DNA from: Myxococcales bacterium
GTDB taxonomy: Bacteria; Myxococcota_A; Polyangia; Polyangiales; Polyangiaceae
DNA length: 64,000 nucleotides
Direction of reading: 5' to 3'
Assembly (NCBI GenBank): GCA_016712525.1
Contig: JADJQX010000001.1
Location: 2,317,501-2,381,500, forward strand
Positions within the stretch are counted from its first letter, which is position 1, and each line of letters opens with the position of its first letter. The translations under genes and the position numbers were made by a program. Below the pieces are notes generated by a model that was not told the DNA's origin, made no database searches, and saw nothing but the letters and a program-made list of their open reading frames with translations. Below are positions 56,285 to 64,000 of the stretch, piece after piece.

Positions 56285-57426
56285 GCCATCGGTCGGCGAC
56301 GGTTCGTCTCGGGTGTGTGTGGGGCGCTCGGGCTCTTCGGGGCCGGCTTCGTCGCGCTCCCCGGGTGCGGTGTGTACGCGGCGGAGGAGGGAGAGGCGTT
56401 CTCTCCGTGGGACTTCCCTGGGGGTGAAGCCAGCCCCGAGCGCCTCGTCGCGCGCGCGGCCCTCCTCGCCGCGAGCCCTCACAACACGCAGCCGTGGGGC
56501 ATCTCGATCGGAGAGGGGCGCCTCGGGGTCCGCGCACGCCTGGACCGTCACCTCGGCGCGATGGACCCGCTCCGCCGCGAGCTCCACGTCGGGCTCGGGT
56601 GCGCCGTCGAGAACATGGTCGTCGCGGCGAGCGTGGTGGGGCGCCGCGCCGATATCGTGTGGCTCCCTCGGCCCGAGGACCCCGCCCTCGTCGCGGAGGT
56701 GACGCTCGTCCCGGGTGCGCCGAGGAGCCCGTACGTCGATGCCATCGCGCGCCGCCACACGAACCGAGGGGCCTACCTCGACGTGCCCTTCCCGCGGGAG
56801 CTCGAGGGGATGCTGCGGGCGCTCTCGGACGATCCGGTCGTGGGGCTCCATGTCGTCTCGAGCCCCGCGGACCGTGCGCGCTTTCGCGAGGAGACCGTAC
56901 GCGCGACCGAGGCCATCGTGGCAGACGCGGAGATGCTCGCCGCGAGCGACGCGTGGTACCGGCACTCGGCCGACGAGATCGCCGCGCACAGGGACGGCGT
57001 GACCCTCGACGCCACCGGGAACGGCGCGTTGACCCGCACCTTCGGGAAGGCCTTCGCGCGCCCTCGGCGGAGACCGCGGCGTCGTACTGGCTCGACTCCA
57101 CGCGGACCTCGCACACGACCGGCTCCGCGTTCGTCGTCCTCTCGACCCCTGCGCCGAGCACGCGCGAGGTCGAATTACGTGTAGGACGCATCTACCAGCG
57201 GATGCACCTCGCGGCGACCCTCGAGGGGCTCGCGATGCAGCCTCTGAATCAGCTCGCCGAGCGGCAAGACCGCGAGGAGGAGCGCGGGCTCCCGGCGAGG
57301 TTCGGTGGGTACCTCGAGAGCGTCGTCGGGCGCGGACGTCGTGCGCAGATGATCTTCCGGATCGGGTACGCGTGGGACGACGCTCCGAAGAGCCCGCGCC
57401 GTCCGCTCGAGTGGGTGCTCGCGTGA
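56267..57426 (+). pseudogene. Acg-type nitroreductase-like protein, apparently frameshifted
   Basis: The protein starts MKGDKHAIGRRRFVSGVCGALG, a twin-arginine signal, followed by an Acg/nitroreductase-like domain: LVARAALLAASPHNTQPWGI, LRRELHVGLGCAVENMVVAA and IARRHTNRGAYLDVPFP. Near 57045-57065 the frame is lost: it runs on only as Arg/Pro-rich shadow, while homology resumes in another frame (SAETAASYWLDSTRTSHTTGSAFV to GYAWDDAPKSPRRPLEWVLA, stop 57426). A one-base indel or sequencing error explains it. The following gene's start overlaps the restored stop (GTGA), which suggests that the intact frame was real recently. Confidence 0.7.
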
Positions 57427-58061
57427 GGCGCCTCGTCGCCTTGGGGTGCGCCTCCGTGATGGTGATCGTCGCGCGCACGGCGTCGGCCGATCCTGGGGAT
57501 GCCCCGGTCCGGGACGTGCCGAGCGCGCCGCCCGCGCGAAGCTTCGTGCCCACGGTGGGGGTCGGCCTCGGTGGGCTCGCGGAGACCGCGAAGGTCGACG
57601 TGTTCGGGACCGAGTCCTCGGAGCGACGTGGGGACACACGCGCCGTCGTGAGCCTCGGGCTCGCGCATCGAGTCGTGAGGCTCGGCGCGCGTGTGCGGCT
57701 CGACGGGCACGCCCAGATCGGGCTCGGGCCGACCTTCTTCGGGGGGCGGTATCAGGTGCCCCTGCGCGAGGACGTGACGTTCGTGTTCGACGCGACGTCG
57801 TTCCTCGGCCTTCGTGCGGGCCTCGGGCTCGGTGTGGTCGTCGACGCCACGCGTGCCTCCATGAGCTACGGCGAGGTCGGCGTGCCCGTCGGTGCGACGT
57901 TCTTCGAGGCGATCGAGCTCGTCTATCGGCCGTACCTCGGCGTCCCCTTTTCGTCCGACGATCGCGCCACGTTCGGCGGGACCCGCGAGGTGTCGGCCGC
58001 GCTCGCCGTGGTGCCGTTCGATCTGACGCTCCGGTTTCGGATTTCGGCGCTAGGGTTCTGA
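57423..58061 (+). CDS. exported hypothetical protein, beta-rich, between nitroreductase-like and TetR genes
   Basis: A 212-residue protein: signal peptide with cleavage after TASA near residue 22, then a Gly/Val-rich sequence of alternating strands (FVPTVGVGLGGLAETAKVDVFG, ARVRLDGHAQIGLGPTFFGG, PLREDVTFVFDATSFLGLRAGLGLGVVVD) ending RFRISALGF with a terminal aromatic, like a small outer-membrane barrel. No family was recognised. GTG 57423 overlaps the stop of the nitroreductase-like frame by four bases. Confidence 0.65.
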   Translation: MRRLVALGCASVMVIVARTASADPGDAPVRDVPSAPPARSFVPTVGVGLGGLAETAKVDVFGTESSERRGDTRAVVSLGLAHRVVRLGARVRLDGHAQIGLGPTFFGGRYQVPLREDVTFVFDATSFLGLRAGLGLGVVVDATRASMSYGEVGVPVGATFFEAIELVYRPYLGVPFSSDDRATFGGTREVSAALAVVPFDLTLRFRISALGF

Positions 58062-58068
58062 CCCGCGC

Positions 58069-58737
58069 ATGGCTGCCAAGAAGAGGCCCCCTCCGAGCGT
58101 CGAGCCTCCCGTCGAGACGGACGGGCGCAAGCTCCGGCGGCTCCGCACCGAGGAGCGCCTCGTCTCGGCCGTGGGAGAGCTCCTCCGCGAAGGGGGCGTG
58201 GCCGCGCTCGGCGTGAACGCGGTCGCCGAGCGTGCCGAGGTCGAGAAGGTGCTCGTCTACCGATATTTCGGCGGCATCGACGGCCTCATGGCGGCGTACG
58301 CGGCGAGGTCCGACTTCTGGCCGACGCTCGACGAGCTCTTGGGGCCCGGGCGCGAGGTCTTGCGTGACACGGACCCAGCGCGCGCGGCGGCACGCGTGCT
58401 CGGCAACTATGCGCGTGCGCTCCGAAAACGAAAGGTCACGCTCGATCTCTTGGCCTTCGAGTGCAGCCAACGAAACGCGCTCACCGTGGCGCTCGAGGAG
58501 GTGCGCGAGCGGCGCTCCGAGGAGCTCTACGCGGCCCTCGCCGGCGCGGGGTTTCCAGTGTCGGGCCCCGTGGGGGCGGTGGGCGCCCTCTTCTCGGCGG
58601 CCATCAACTACCTCACCGTGCGGGGCCGCGACATCCGCGTGTTCGGCGGGCTCGCCGTCCGCACGGAGAGCGATTGGGACGTCATCGAGGGCGCGATGGA
58701 GTCCGCCTTCCGCGCGCTCCTCGTCGCGCGCGCCTGA
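58069..58737 (+). CDS. TetR-family transcriptional regulator
   Basis: A 222-residue repressor type. The N-terminal helix-turn-helix (about 25-75) contains RLVSAVGELLREGGVAALGVNAVAERAEVEKVLVYRYFGGIDGL, with the TetR-typical YRYFGG segment. The rest is an alpha-helical ligand and dimer domain (LDLLAFECSQRNALTVALEEV). It lies 7 bases after the exported protein, third of an operon behind the double inverted repeat, so autoregulation is likely. The ligand is unknown. Confidence 0.88.
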   Translation: MAAKKRPPPSVEPPVETDGRKLRRLRTEERLVSAVGELLREGGVAALGVNAVAERAEVEKVLVYRYFGGIDGLMAAYAARSDFWPTLDELLGPGREVLRDTDPARAAARVLGNYARALRKRKVTLDLLAFECSQRNALTVALEEVRERRSEELYAALAGAGFPVSGPVGAVGALFSAAINYLTVRGRDIRVFGGLAVRTESDWDVIEGAMESAFRALLVARA

Positions 58738-58848
58738 CCGTCGCCGCAGGGCCGTTCTCGTGCGCCGCCCGGAGCGGACCATGGATAAAATCGTCCATAG
58801 TTTCCTATATTTGTCGACGGGTTGAGGCGTCGCGCGGAGGTGCGTCGC

Positions 58849-60081
58849 TCAGCGCGCGCGGCGCTTCTTCTTCGGCTCTTCGCGTGTCGTCGCGATGTCC
58901 GTGTCGGCGTACTCGTCGTGGTGGCGTGCGGTGCTGCCCGAGGCCACGCGCACCCGGCCGTCGCGTGCGTCGACCCGGACGCGCTGGCCGAGCTCCGGGC
59001 GTAGCGACGAGCGCGCTTGTGCGCCGCCGAACGTCTCGATGAGGCCGGGCATGCGCCGGAGCATGGCGCGCAGCACCGCGCCCTTTTGCCACGTCACGAA
59101 GAGGATCGCCGCGAGCGAACCGAACATCACGAGCGGGATCTGCGCGTGCAAACCGAAGGGCCGGAGGAGGAGCGGGACGAGCACCCACCCGAGGCCCCAC
59201 ATCGTCCACATGAGGCGACGGAGGCTCTTTACGGCCGCGTCCTCGGCGGAGCGATCGATCGCGACGAGGCTCGTGGGAGGGGGAGCTACCGACGGCGCGC
59301 GCCCGCCCGCGTGCAGGGCCTCCCCGATGCTCTTCGCGCGCGTGCGTGGGTCGGGGTCGAGCATCTTCTCGAGCGCGGCGACGAGATCGGGGCTCACACG
59401 ATCCCCGAGCGCGCCGCGGACGTCGACCCGTAGCCCATCGTGAGGCAAGGTCTCTGGCTCTTGCCCGGTGAGGGCGGCGAGCGCGGTGGCGCCCACGGCG
59501 TACACGTCCGTGCTGGCCTGGGCGCGCCCCTGGAACTGCTCGGGCGCCATATACCCCATCGTGCCCACGACGGTGCTCGCACCCTTGCGCAAGAGGAGCT
59601 CGGCCACGGCGCCGAAGTCGACGAGCACGTAGCTCCCGTCGGGCCTGCGGACCACGTTGCGCGGCTTGATATCGCGGTGGACGACGGGCGACGCGCGCCC
59701 GTGCAGGTACGTGAGCGCGCTGTCGGCGCTCGCGAGGAACCGGCGCACCTCGGCCTCGGAGAGGGTGCCGTCGCGCTGGCGCATGGCCTCCATCGTCTCG
59801 CCTTCGACCTTCTCCATGACGAGGTAGAGCGAGCCCTCCTCTTCGAAGTGCTCGATGTAGGTTGGCACGAGGGGGTGATCGAGCGTGGAGAGAACACGGG
59901 CCTCGCGCTCGGCGAGCTCGACGTCTTTCCATCCCCGGGCCCCGCGCACGTCGAAGCGCTTGATGGCCACGGCGCGGCCGTTTTGCAGGTCGGCCGCGTC
60001 ATAGGTGACGCCCTGCGCCCCTTCTCCCAAGAGCGCGTGCGGAGCATACCGCCCACCCCGAAGCCGCTCCGGAACGTCCAT
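58849..60081 (-). CDS. Ser/Thr protein kinase with two-helix membrane segment
   Basis: A 410-residue Hanks-type kinase. The catalytic domain (about 10-270) shows LLGEGAQGVTYDAADL, VAIKRF, HRDIKPRNVVR, canonical DFG in YVLVDFGAVAEL, and APEQ. A short linker precedes two close hydrophobic helices (about 295-338, GLGWVLVPLLLRPFG and IPLVMFGSLAAILFV), and the C-terminus is acidic then basic (EEPKKKRRAR). No extracytoplasmic sensor is present. ATG 60081 is 7 bases after TATTGC on the minus strand. Confidence 0.9.
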   Translation of the reverse strand: MDVPERLRGGRYAPHALLGEGAQGVTYDAADLQNGRAVAIKRFDVRGARGWKDVELAEREARVLSTLDHPLVPTYIEHFEEEGSLYLVMEKVEGETMEAMRQRDGTLSEAEVRRFLASADSALTYLHGRASPVVHRDIKPRNVVRRPDGSYVLVDFGAVAELLLRKGASTVVGTMGYMAPEQFQGRAQASTDVYAVGATALAALTGQEPETLPHDGLRVDVRGALGDRVSPDLVAALEKMLDPDPRTRAKSIGEALHAGGRAPSVAPPPTSLVAIDRSAEDAAVKSLRRLMWTMWGLGWVLVPLLLRPFGLHAQIPLVMFGSLAAILFVTWQKGAVLRAMLRRMPGLIETFGGAQARSSLRPELGQRVRVDARDGRVRVASGSTARHHDEYADTDIATTREEPKKKRRAR

Positions 60082-60114
60082 GCCGCGGGCAATAGCAAAC
60101 GCGGCGCGCGCGAG

Positions 60115-60582
60115 CTAGGGCACGCGCGTCAACGTGCCGTACGCGGGACTGCACTCGGTCGCCGCGGTCACCTCGGCGCGCATGGACACGTCGATCGTCC
60201 AAGCGCCCGCCGGTGAGGCCGGGTAGCGCAAACGGAGGACGTCGCCGGTCACGGGGGCGGGCTCCGCGCTCGTGTCGTAGCGGACCGTGACGGTCCCAGG
60301 CCCGCGTGTGTCGCCGAAACCCCCATCGACGGCCGGTTTGGCCTCTGCGGGCCGCTCTTCGACGGTGATCGACGTGCGCTTGGCCACCTCCCCGCCGCAC
60401 GTGGCGCCGAGGCATACGTAGAGCTGGCTTGCGTTCGTGAACGTGACGATGGGCACGGTGAAGGTGCCCGTCAGCTCGGGTCGGACGTAGCCGCCGCTGC
60501 TGCACTCGGGGGTGGTGCTGCCGCAGCCCGAGAAAACGAGGGGAGCCAGCAAGGCGACGAGAGAGAGGAGGGGAGCGCGCAC
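60115..60582 (-). CDS. small lipoprotein of unknown function
   Basis: A 155-residue lipoprotein with lipobox Cys20 (VFSGC). The mature part is beta-rich with four further Cys residues (ECSSG, YVCLGATCGGE, TECSPAYG) that may form disulfides, and a strand-rich end (VRYDTSAEPAPVTGDVLRLRYPASPAGAWTIDVSM). No family recognised. The GTG start has AAAGG five bases upstream. The gene lies 33 bases before the kinase start on the same strand and may be cotranscribed. Confidence 0.65.
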   Translation of the reverse strand: MRAPLLSLVALLAPLVFSGCGSTTPECSSGGYVRPELTGTFTVPIVTFTNASQLYVCLGATCGGEVAKRTSITVEERPAEAKPAVDGGFGDTRGPGTVTVRYDTSAEPAPVTGDVLRLRYPASPAGAWTIDVSMRAEVTAATECSPAYGTLTRVP

Positions 60583-60699
60583 GGTGACCTTTCGCGGGCA
60601 CGGAAGGAAGCCCCGCCTCGTGCGGAGCCCCTCGTGATCCTCACGTCGTCGATTCTATCCGTAGTCGCGCTGAACAGCTAAGCCGAATTGCGTAGCTCG

Positions 60700-61494
60700 T
60701 TATCCCAACACGGCGAAGGTCTGTTGGTTGAGGCCGACGAGCTGCCCCGATTCCGTGTAGAGCTCACGAATCTCGGCCACGTAGCCGTCGTCGTTTCCGA
60801 GCGCGCGCGCCGCGTGGAAGAGCGGCGCGTCGGGGTCGAGGGTGCGCGGGTCGACGAGCGCTTGGAAGGCGAAGGTGATGGTCGCCATGGGGCGCGGCGC
60901 GGCGAGCCGGGTGAAGACGGCGGGCCAATACGCGTCAGCGAGGCACACGAGGTCGGCGAAGCGGAGGACGGCCCCGCGCTCTCGTACCCTCACCCACCCT
61001 TCGCACACGGCGGGCTCGACGCCCGTGAAGGGCAGGGGGCCCGTGGGGCGGTACTCGAGCATCGTCGCGAAGCGTGGCCCGAACGGCGGCCCGACGGGGA
61101 CCTCCTGGGCGCTCGCGAACGCGGGTGGGGGTGGCCTCGCCGGCGCGAGCGTCGCTTCGAACCCTCGCCCGCGACCGAGCACGCCCGTGGCGACACCGCA
61201 CACGACCCCGTCCGCCTCGATGCGGGCCATGACCGTGGAGGCGCCGCTCCCGCGGCGAACGGGGCTCACGACGATCGTCGCGCGGCCCACCGGGAGGGGC
61301 GCGGGGATCTCTCCGGTGAGCGATCGGAGGAGGCGTGTGTCGTCGTTCTCGGAGGCCACCATGGCGTTCGCCAGCGCGCCGAGCACGAGCCCGCCGTATG
61401 CGCCGCGGCCTTGCTGGAAGCCGTCCGGCACGTCGATCGTGAAGGTGCCGTCGGCCTGTTTTTCGGGGGTGATGACGTCGGCGAGCGTACGCAA
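60700..61494 (-). CDS. TesB-like acyl-CoA thioesterase (double hotdog)
   Basis: A 264-residue cytoplasmic enzyme built from two hotdog domains. Segments GRGAYGGLVLGALANAMVAS in the first half and GLNQQTFAVLG at the end are typical of the TesB-like thioesterase family; the active-site Asp is probably in SFADL-equivalent FADLVCLADAYWP. It would hydrolyse acyl-CoA to free acid and CoA. The start codon is TTG at 61494 with GAGAG upstream; no in-frame ATG or GTG lies nearby, so the start is uncertain by a few residues. Confidence 0.82.
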   Translation of the reverse strand: MRTLADVITPEKQADGTFTIDVPDGFQQGRGAYGGLVLGALANAMVASENDDTRLLRSLTGEIPAPLPVGRATIVVSPVRRGSGASTVMARIEADGVVCGVATGVLGRGRGFEATLAPARPPPPAFASAQEVPVGPPFGPRFATMLEYRPTGPLPFTGVEPAVCEGWVRVRERGAVLRFADLVCLADAYWPAVFTRLAAPRPMATITFAFQALVDPRTLDPDAPLFHAARALGNDDGYVAEIRELYTESGQLVGLNQQTFAVLG

Positions 61495-61582
61495 AGAGGG
61501 CTCTCGGATCTCTCCCCCGCGCCCTACATAGGGAAACGCGCCGTGTGCGTCGAGCCCCGCGTTCCTCGCTCGTGGCAGGCGC

Positions 61583-62269
61583 TCACACCTCGAGCCCGAT
61601 CACGATCTTCGTCGTGTAGCCGTCGCCGGTCTTGGTGGGCGTGAGCAACAGATCGCTTCCCCCGTCGCCGTAGATGGAGTCGTCGGTGTTCGGCGTGTCG
61701 GCCTCCCCTCGGGCCGCGTAGGCGCCTTGCGCGTACACCTCGCGCTGCACGGCCTCGTCGAAGAAGAGCTGCGACGTGTACTCGAGGCCGGCCGACGTGC
61801 GCAGCTTGAAGTGCACGTGCACGGCGCGCCCGCGGTACCAGCCGGGGAAGATCGTGACGAACCTCACCGTGCCGTCCCCGCCGGTGGTTTGGAAGCCGCG
61901 GAGGTACTTCTTGCCCTTCTCGCCCTCGACGTCCGAGTACGAGCCGGCGGCGTCGCAGTGCCACACGTCGACCATGACGCCGGCGAGCGGGGAGCACTGA
62001 GCGCCGGCGACCTTCTGCACGACGAACGTGAGCTCGAGCGGCGTACCGGGTCGCGCTTGACCCGTGGTGGGATCGGGGCGAATGTCGGAGCGCTCGAGCT
62101 TCTCGTCGACGAAATAAGGGCCTTCGGTGAGCTCGGGGCGCACGACGCACGCGAGCGGGTCGGCCGTGGCCGAAGAGCCCGCCTTGCACGCTATCTCGGG
62201 GATGAGCGCGAGCAGGCCCAGGCCACCGAAGAACCGAAGGGCATCACGACGAGGAACGGAAGGGGGCAA
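61583..62269 (-). CDS. intradiol ring-cleavage dioxygenase-like protein with twin-arginine-type signal
   Basis: A 228-residue protein related to catechol 1,2-/protocatechuate 3,4-dioxygenases. The four non-haem Fe(III) ligands are present: Tyr111 in HCDAAGSYSD, Tyr145 in PGWYRGR, His151 and His153 in AVHVHFK. The conserved TEGPYFVDEKLERSDIRPD opens the domain. The N-terminus VPRRDALRFFGGLGLLAL is a Tat-like signal, so this exported relative may act on extracytoplasmic aromatics. TTG 62269 is chosen because GGAGGAGAGG lies 7 bases upstream; GTG 62317 would add 16 residues and bury the signal. Confidence 0.85.
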   Translation of the reverse strand: MPPSVPRRDALRFFGGLGLLALIPEIACKAGSSATADPLACVVRPELTEGPYFVDEKLERSDIRPDPTTGQARPGTPLELTFVVQKVAGAQCSPLAGVMVDVWHCDAAGSYSDVEGEKGKKYLRGFQTTGGDGTVRFVTIFPGWYRGRAVHVHFKLRTSAGLEYTSQLFFDEAVQREVYAQGAYAARGEADTPNTDDSIYGDGGSDLLLTPTKTGDGYTTKIVIGLEV

Positions 62270-62371
62270 GTCGACACCTCTCCTCCCTACGTGTCGAGGC
62301 GCGCGAAAAACGATCACCTCCGCGCACGGCCATCGCGATAGGTCTGCGCCCCGGCAGCGCGATCCCGAGGC

Positions 62372-63325
62372 TCAGCCGCCGCCGCCCTCGACCACCGACG
62401 AGGTGGGCGCCTTGAGGTTGGACTGGGTCCAACCCGGGTAGAATACACGCACCCCGTTGTCGTCGAGAGAGACGGCGGCGCGCATGATGACGCGCTGGGT
62501 GGGCTTCGCGACCTCTTGGTACGTGCCCGTCGTGTTCATGAAGTAGCGCACGCGGCCGTCGGGGGAGGTGACCTCGAGGGCGACGGGGGTGAGCTGGCGC
62601 AAGAGGCCGAGCACCCGGACCTGGGCGGGCATGACGCTCTTGAAGAAGCGCTGGGGCGGCGAGCCGTTCGCGAAGAAGTTCGCCACCGCGATGTTGAACG
62701 CCTTGAACGACATGTTGAACGTGTCGCGGAGGAGGCGCTCGTTCTGCGGGTGCACGTAGCCGAACGAGCGCGAGCGGACGATCGCGAACGCTTCGTCGGG
62801 GGTGCGGCCGTCGAGGCCTCGGACCACGCGAACGTCGTTCGAGGTGGGCGGGCGCCCGAGGTCGTCGGGGATCTCGAAGAGGCCCTTGTCGGGGGCGACG
62901 TACGGCCCCGTGTCCATGTAGCCGTTCGCGCGCGCGAACGTGATCACCCGCGAATAAAAGAGCTTCGTGGTGCCGGCGAGCTTGTCGAGCTCGGCGAGGG
63001 TCGTCACGTAGCCGTCGTCGGCCGGGTCCTCGGTCGGGCCGTTGCGGAAGGCGAAGAGGGACTTTCGCACCGTCGAGGTCGCCTTGATCTCGTTCTTGAA
63101 GCGCGCGTCGGTGAGGGCGCGGTCGTTGGCGATGATGAGGATCGACTCTTCTTCGGGCGAGCCCGCGACGATGCCGGCGGTGTCTTTGCCGGTGATGAGA
63201 TCCTCGCTCTCCCCGAGCTCTTCTTCCTCGCCGGTCTCGCCGGTCTCGGCCGAACAGGCCCCCAGCGCGAGGACGGTAAGGGCAGCGAGCGGGAGGCGGA
63301 GGAGCCAGCGCGACGGGGTCTTCAT
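62372..63325 (-). CDS. secreted lipoprotein with HhH-like segment
   Basis: A 317-residue lipoprotein with lipobox GAC at about Cys23 and an acidic Glu/Gly-rich linker. A stretch near residues 75-105 (YVTTLAELDKLAGTTKLFYSRVITFARANGY) resembles the degenerate helix-hairpin-helix repeats common in myxobacterial exported proteins, where TLAELD then a short turn then a basic helix recurs. The rest (RSRSFGYVHPQNERLLRDTFNMSFKAFNIAVANFF and a C-terminal beta region) has no known family. ATG 63325 has AAAGG upstream; an earlier in-frame start lacks a signal. Confidence 0.65.
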   Translation of the reverse strand: MKTPSRWLLRLPLAALTVLALGACSAETGETGEEEELGESEDLITGKDTAGIVAGSPEEESILIIANDRALTDARFKNEIKATSTVRKSLFAFRNGPTEDPADDGYVTTLAELDKLAGTTKLFYSRVITFARANGYMDTGPYVAPDKGLFEIPDDLGRPPTSNDVRVVRGLDGRTPDEAFAIVRSRSFGYVHPQNERLLRDTFNMSFKAFNIAVANFFANGSPPQRFFKSVMPAQVRVLGLLRQLTPVALEVTSPDGRVRYFMNTTGTYQEVAKPTQRVIMRAAVSLDDNGVRVFYPGWTQSNLKAPTSSVVEGGGG

Positions 63326-63486
63326 CGACCTTTGTTCGTACCCTCTCCGCCCGCGCCCGGCAAGCCGCCACGGCGCCATTTTTCCCCGGATCGTGCGCGC
63401 CCCAGTGGGCATCGGGGCCTTTTCACGGCACGCGCGCCCGCCCCGTCGAACGTGGCTCGCGGGTGCCGTCGGGGCAAGCTCTCGCG

Positions 63487-64000
63487 TCAGACCTCGTAGA
63501 GGACCGGGTCGCGGTTCTTTGTATACTGCACCAAAAGGGGGCGTGCCTCGGGGGAGAGCTCCGTGAAGGTCACGCCGTACCCGGCGGGGCGATCGCCGTC
63601 CTCGTCTTGGACGAAGGCGACGAGCCCCTTCGCCGCGGCCGTATGGTTCCCCGGGAACACGAGCTGGAGCTGCACCTCGCTGCGGAGAGGAGGGGCCTTC
63701 GCGTACGTGCCCACGAAGACACCGCTCACCACGCCGGCCGCGTCGCAGACGAGGTTCGTCGCGTCGCGCTTTCGCAGGTCGACCTCGGCGATCGGTCTCG
63801 CGACCGAGCTCCTCCGCTCGAGCATGGCCTCGAGCTCGGCGAGCTTCTCGACGATCGCGCGCGAGGCCCCCGAGTCGGGGCCGGAGACGCGAGACACCGC
63901 GTTCGCCATGGCCTGGCCGAGCTGCACGATCGCCTCGAGCTCGACGACCTGAGGGTGCGGGTTCTCGAGCGTCACACGCACGTCTTGGCGCTTCCCGGTC
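63487..64000 (-). CDS. PilZ-domain protein (myxobacterial atypical type), 5' end outside the window
   Basis: The C-terminal 170 or so residues of a longer protein. A helical segment (ELEAIVQLGQAMANAVSR) precedes an atypical PilZ beta-barrel: SGVFVGTYAKAPPLRSEVQLQLVFPG, GLVAFVQDEDGDRPAGYGVTFTELSPEARPLLVQYTKNRDPVLYEV. The (D/N)xSxxG-type motif is degenerate, so cyclic-di-GMP binding is uncertain. The reading frame continues upstream to the window edge without a stop (GKRQDVRVTLENPHP), so the real start is beyond 64000. Confidence 0.7.
   Translation of the reverse strand, partial: TGKRQDVRVTLENPHPQVVELEAIVQLGQAMANAVSRVSGPDSGASRAIVEKLAELEAMLERRSSVARPIAEVDLRKRDATNLVCDAAGVVSGVFVGTYAKAPPLRSEVQLQLVFPGNHTAAAKGLVAFVQDEDGDRPAGYGVTFTELSPEARPLLVQYTKNRDPVLYEV

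Noticed and set aside
58775..58815. ATGGA/TCCAT inverted pair in an AT-richer patch after the TetR gene, as a terminator
   Set aside because: The stem is only 5 bp with an 8-base loop and no T tract; not enough to call.

Overview
The window is uniformly GC-rich, densely coded chromosomal DNA of a Gram-negative bacterium. It most resembles a myxobacterium of the Polyangiales/Labilithrix type (phylum Myxococcota). The reasons are four Hanks-type Ser/Thr kinases in 64 kb, many lipoproteins with Asp/Gly/Pro-rich linkers after the lipobox, a Wzx/Wzy exopolysaccharide locus with a short OPX protein and a separate outer-membrane barrel, and an atypical PilZ protein at the right edge. I see no transposase, integrase, phage gene or CRISPR array. 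The assignment is inferred from gene content, not from a marker-gene search.

Left flank (1-8.1 kb): a TerB-like protein, a monofunctional peptidoglycan glycosyltransferase with a large AsmA-like N-terminal region, a tRNA-Arg(ACG) gene with its own promoter and terminator, and directly after it tadA, whose product edits that tRNA. A PDZ-thioredoxin protein follows, overlapping a CoxE-like VWA protein, then an ApbE-like flavin transferase on the minus strand. A 19-22 bp intergenic repeat occurs three times here.

Exopolysaccharide locus (8.2-35.2 kb): a WbaP-type initiating transferase and an acetyltransferase on the plus strand; a long minus-strand block with short OPX protein, GT2-acetyltransferase fusion, ATP-grasp protein, GT-C/acyltransferase-3 fusion, GT4, Wzx, outer-membrane barrel, Wzz/Wzc-like PCP, Wzy and a CE2-like esterase, plus two Ser/Thr kinases; then a plus-strand tail with a degenerate BY-kinase-like protein, a WecG/CpsF transferase and a 60-residue membrane protein. 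Together these make a complete Wzx/Wzy pathway: priming, glycosylation, O-acetylation, flipping, polymerisation, length control and export. Secreted lipoproteins (SMP-30-like, PHB-depolymerase-like, DUF1554-like, PEBP-like) are interspersed.

Middle (35.3-45 kb): an M20 peptidase, a TonB-dependent receptor carrying its own TonB-C domain, membrane proteins, a GAF plus Enzyme-I-like protein lacking the phospho-histidine, an SCP-2 protein, a response regulator with a 16-repeat histone-H1-like tail, an acyl-CoA dehydrogenase and a DUF1361 protein.

TerC/arrestin region (45-52.3 kb): TerC, two tandem paralogous arrestin-fold proteins of about 600 residues, a membrane Ser/Thr kinase and a cupredoxin lipoprotein, all on one strand. 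The arrestin pair is the best candidate for something not yet described.

Right flank (52.4-64 kb): an overlapping pair of unknown genes, a CIRCE-controlled groES-groEL operon, a frameshifted nitroreductase-like gene behind a double inverted-repeat operator and followed by a TetR gene, another Ser/Thr kinase, a thioesterase, an intradiol dioxygenase, lipoproteins, and a PilZ protein cut by the window end.

A recurring pattern is a TAnnnT hexamer 6-10 bases before the start codon of many genes, which suggests widespread leaderless or near-leaderless transcription.
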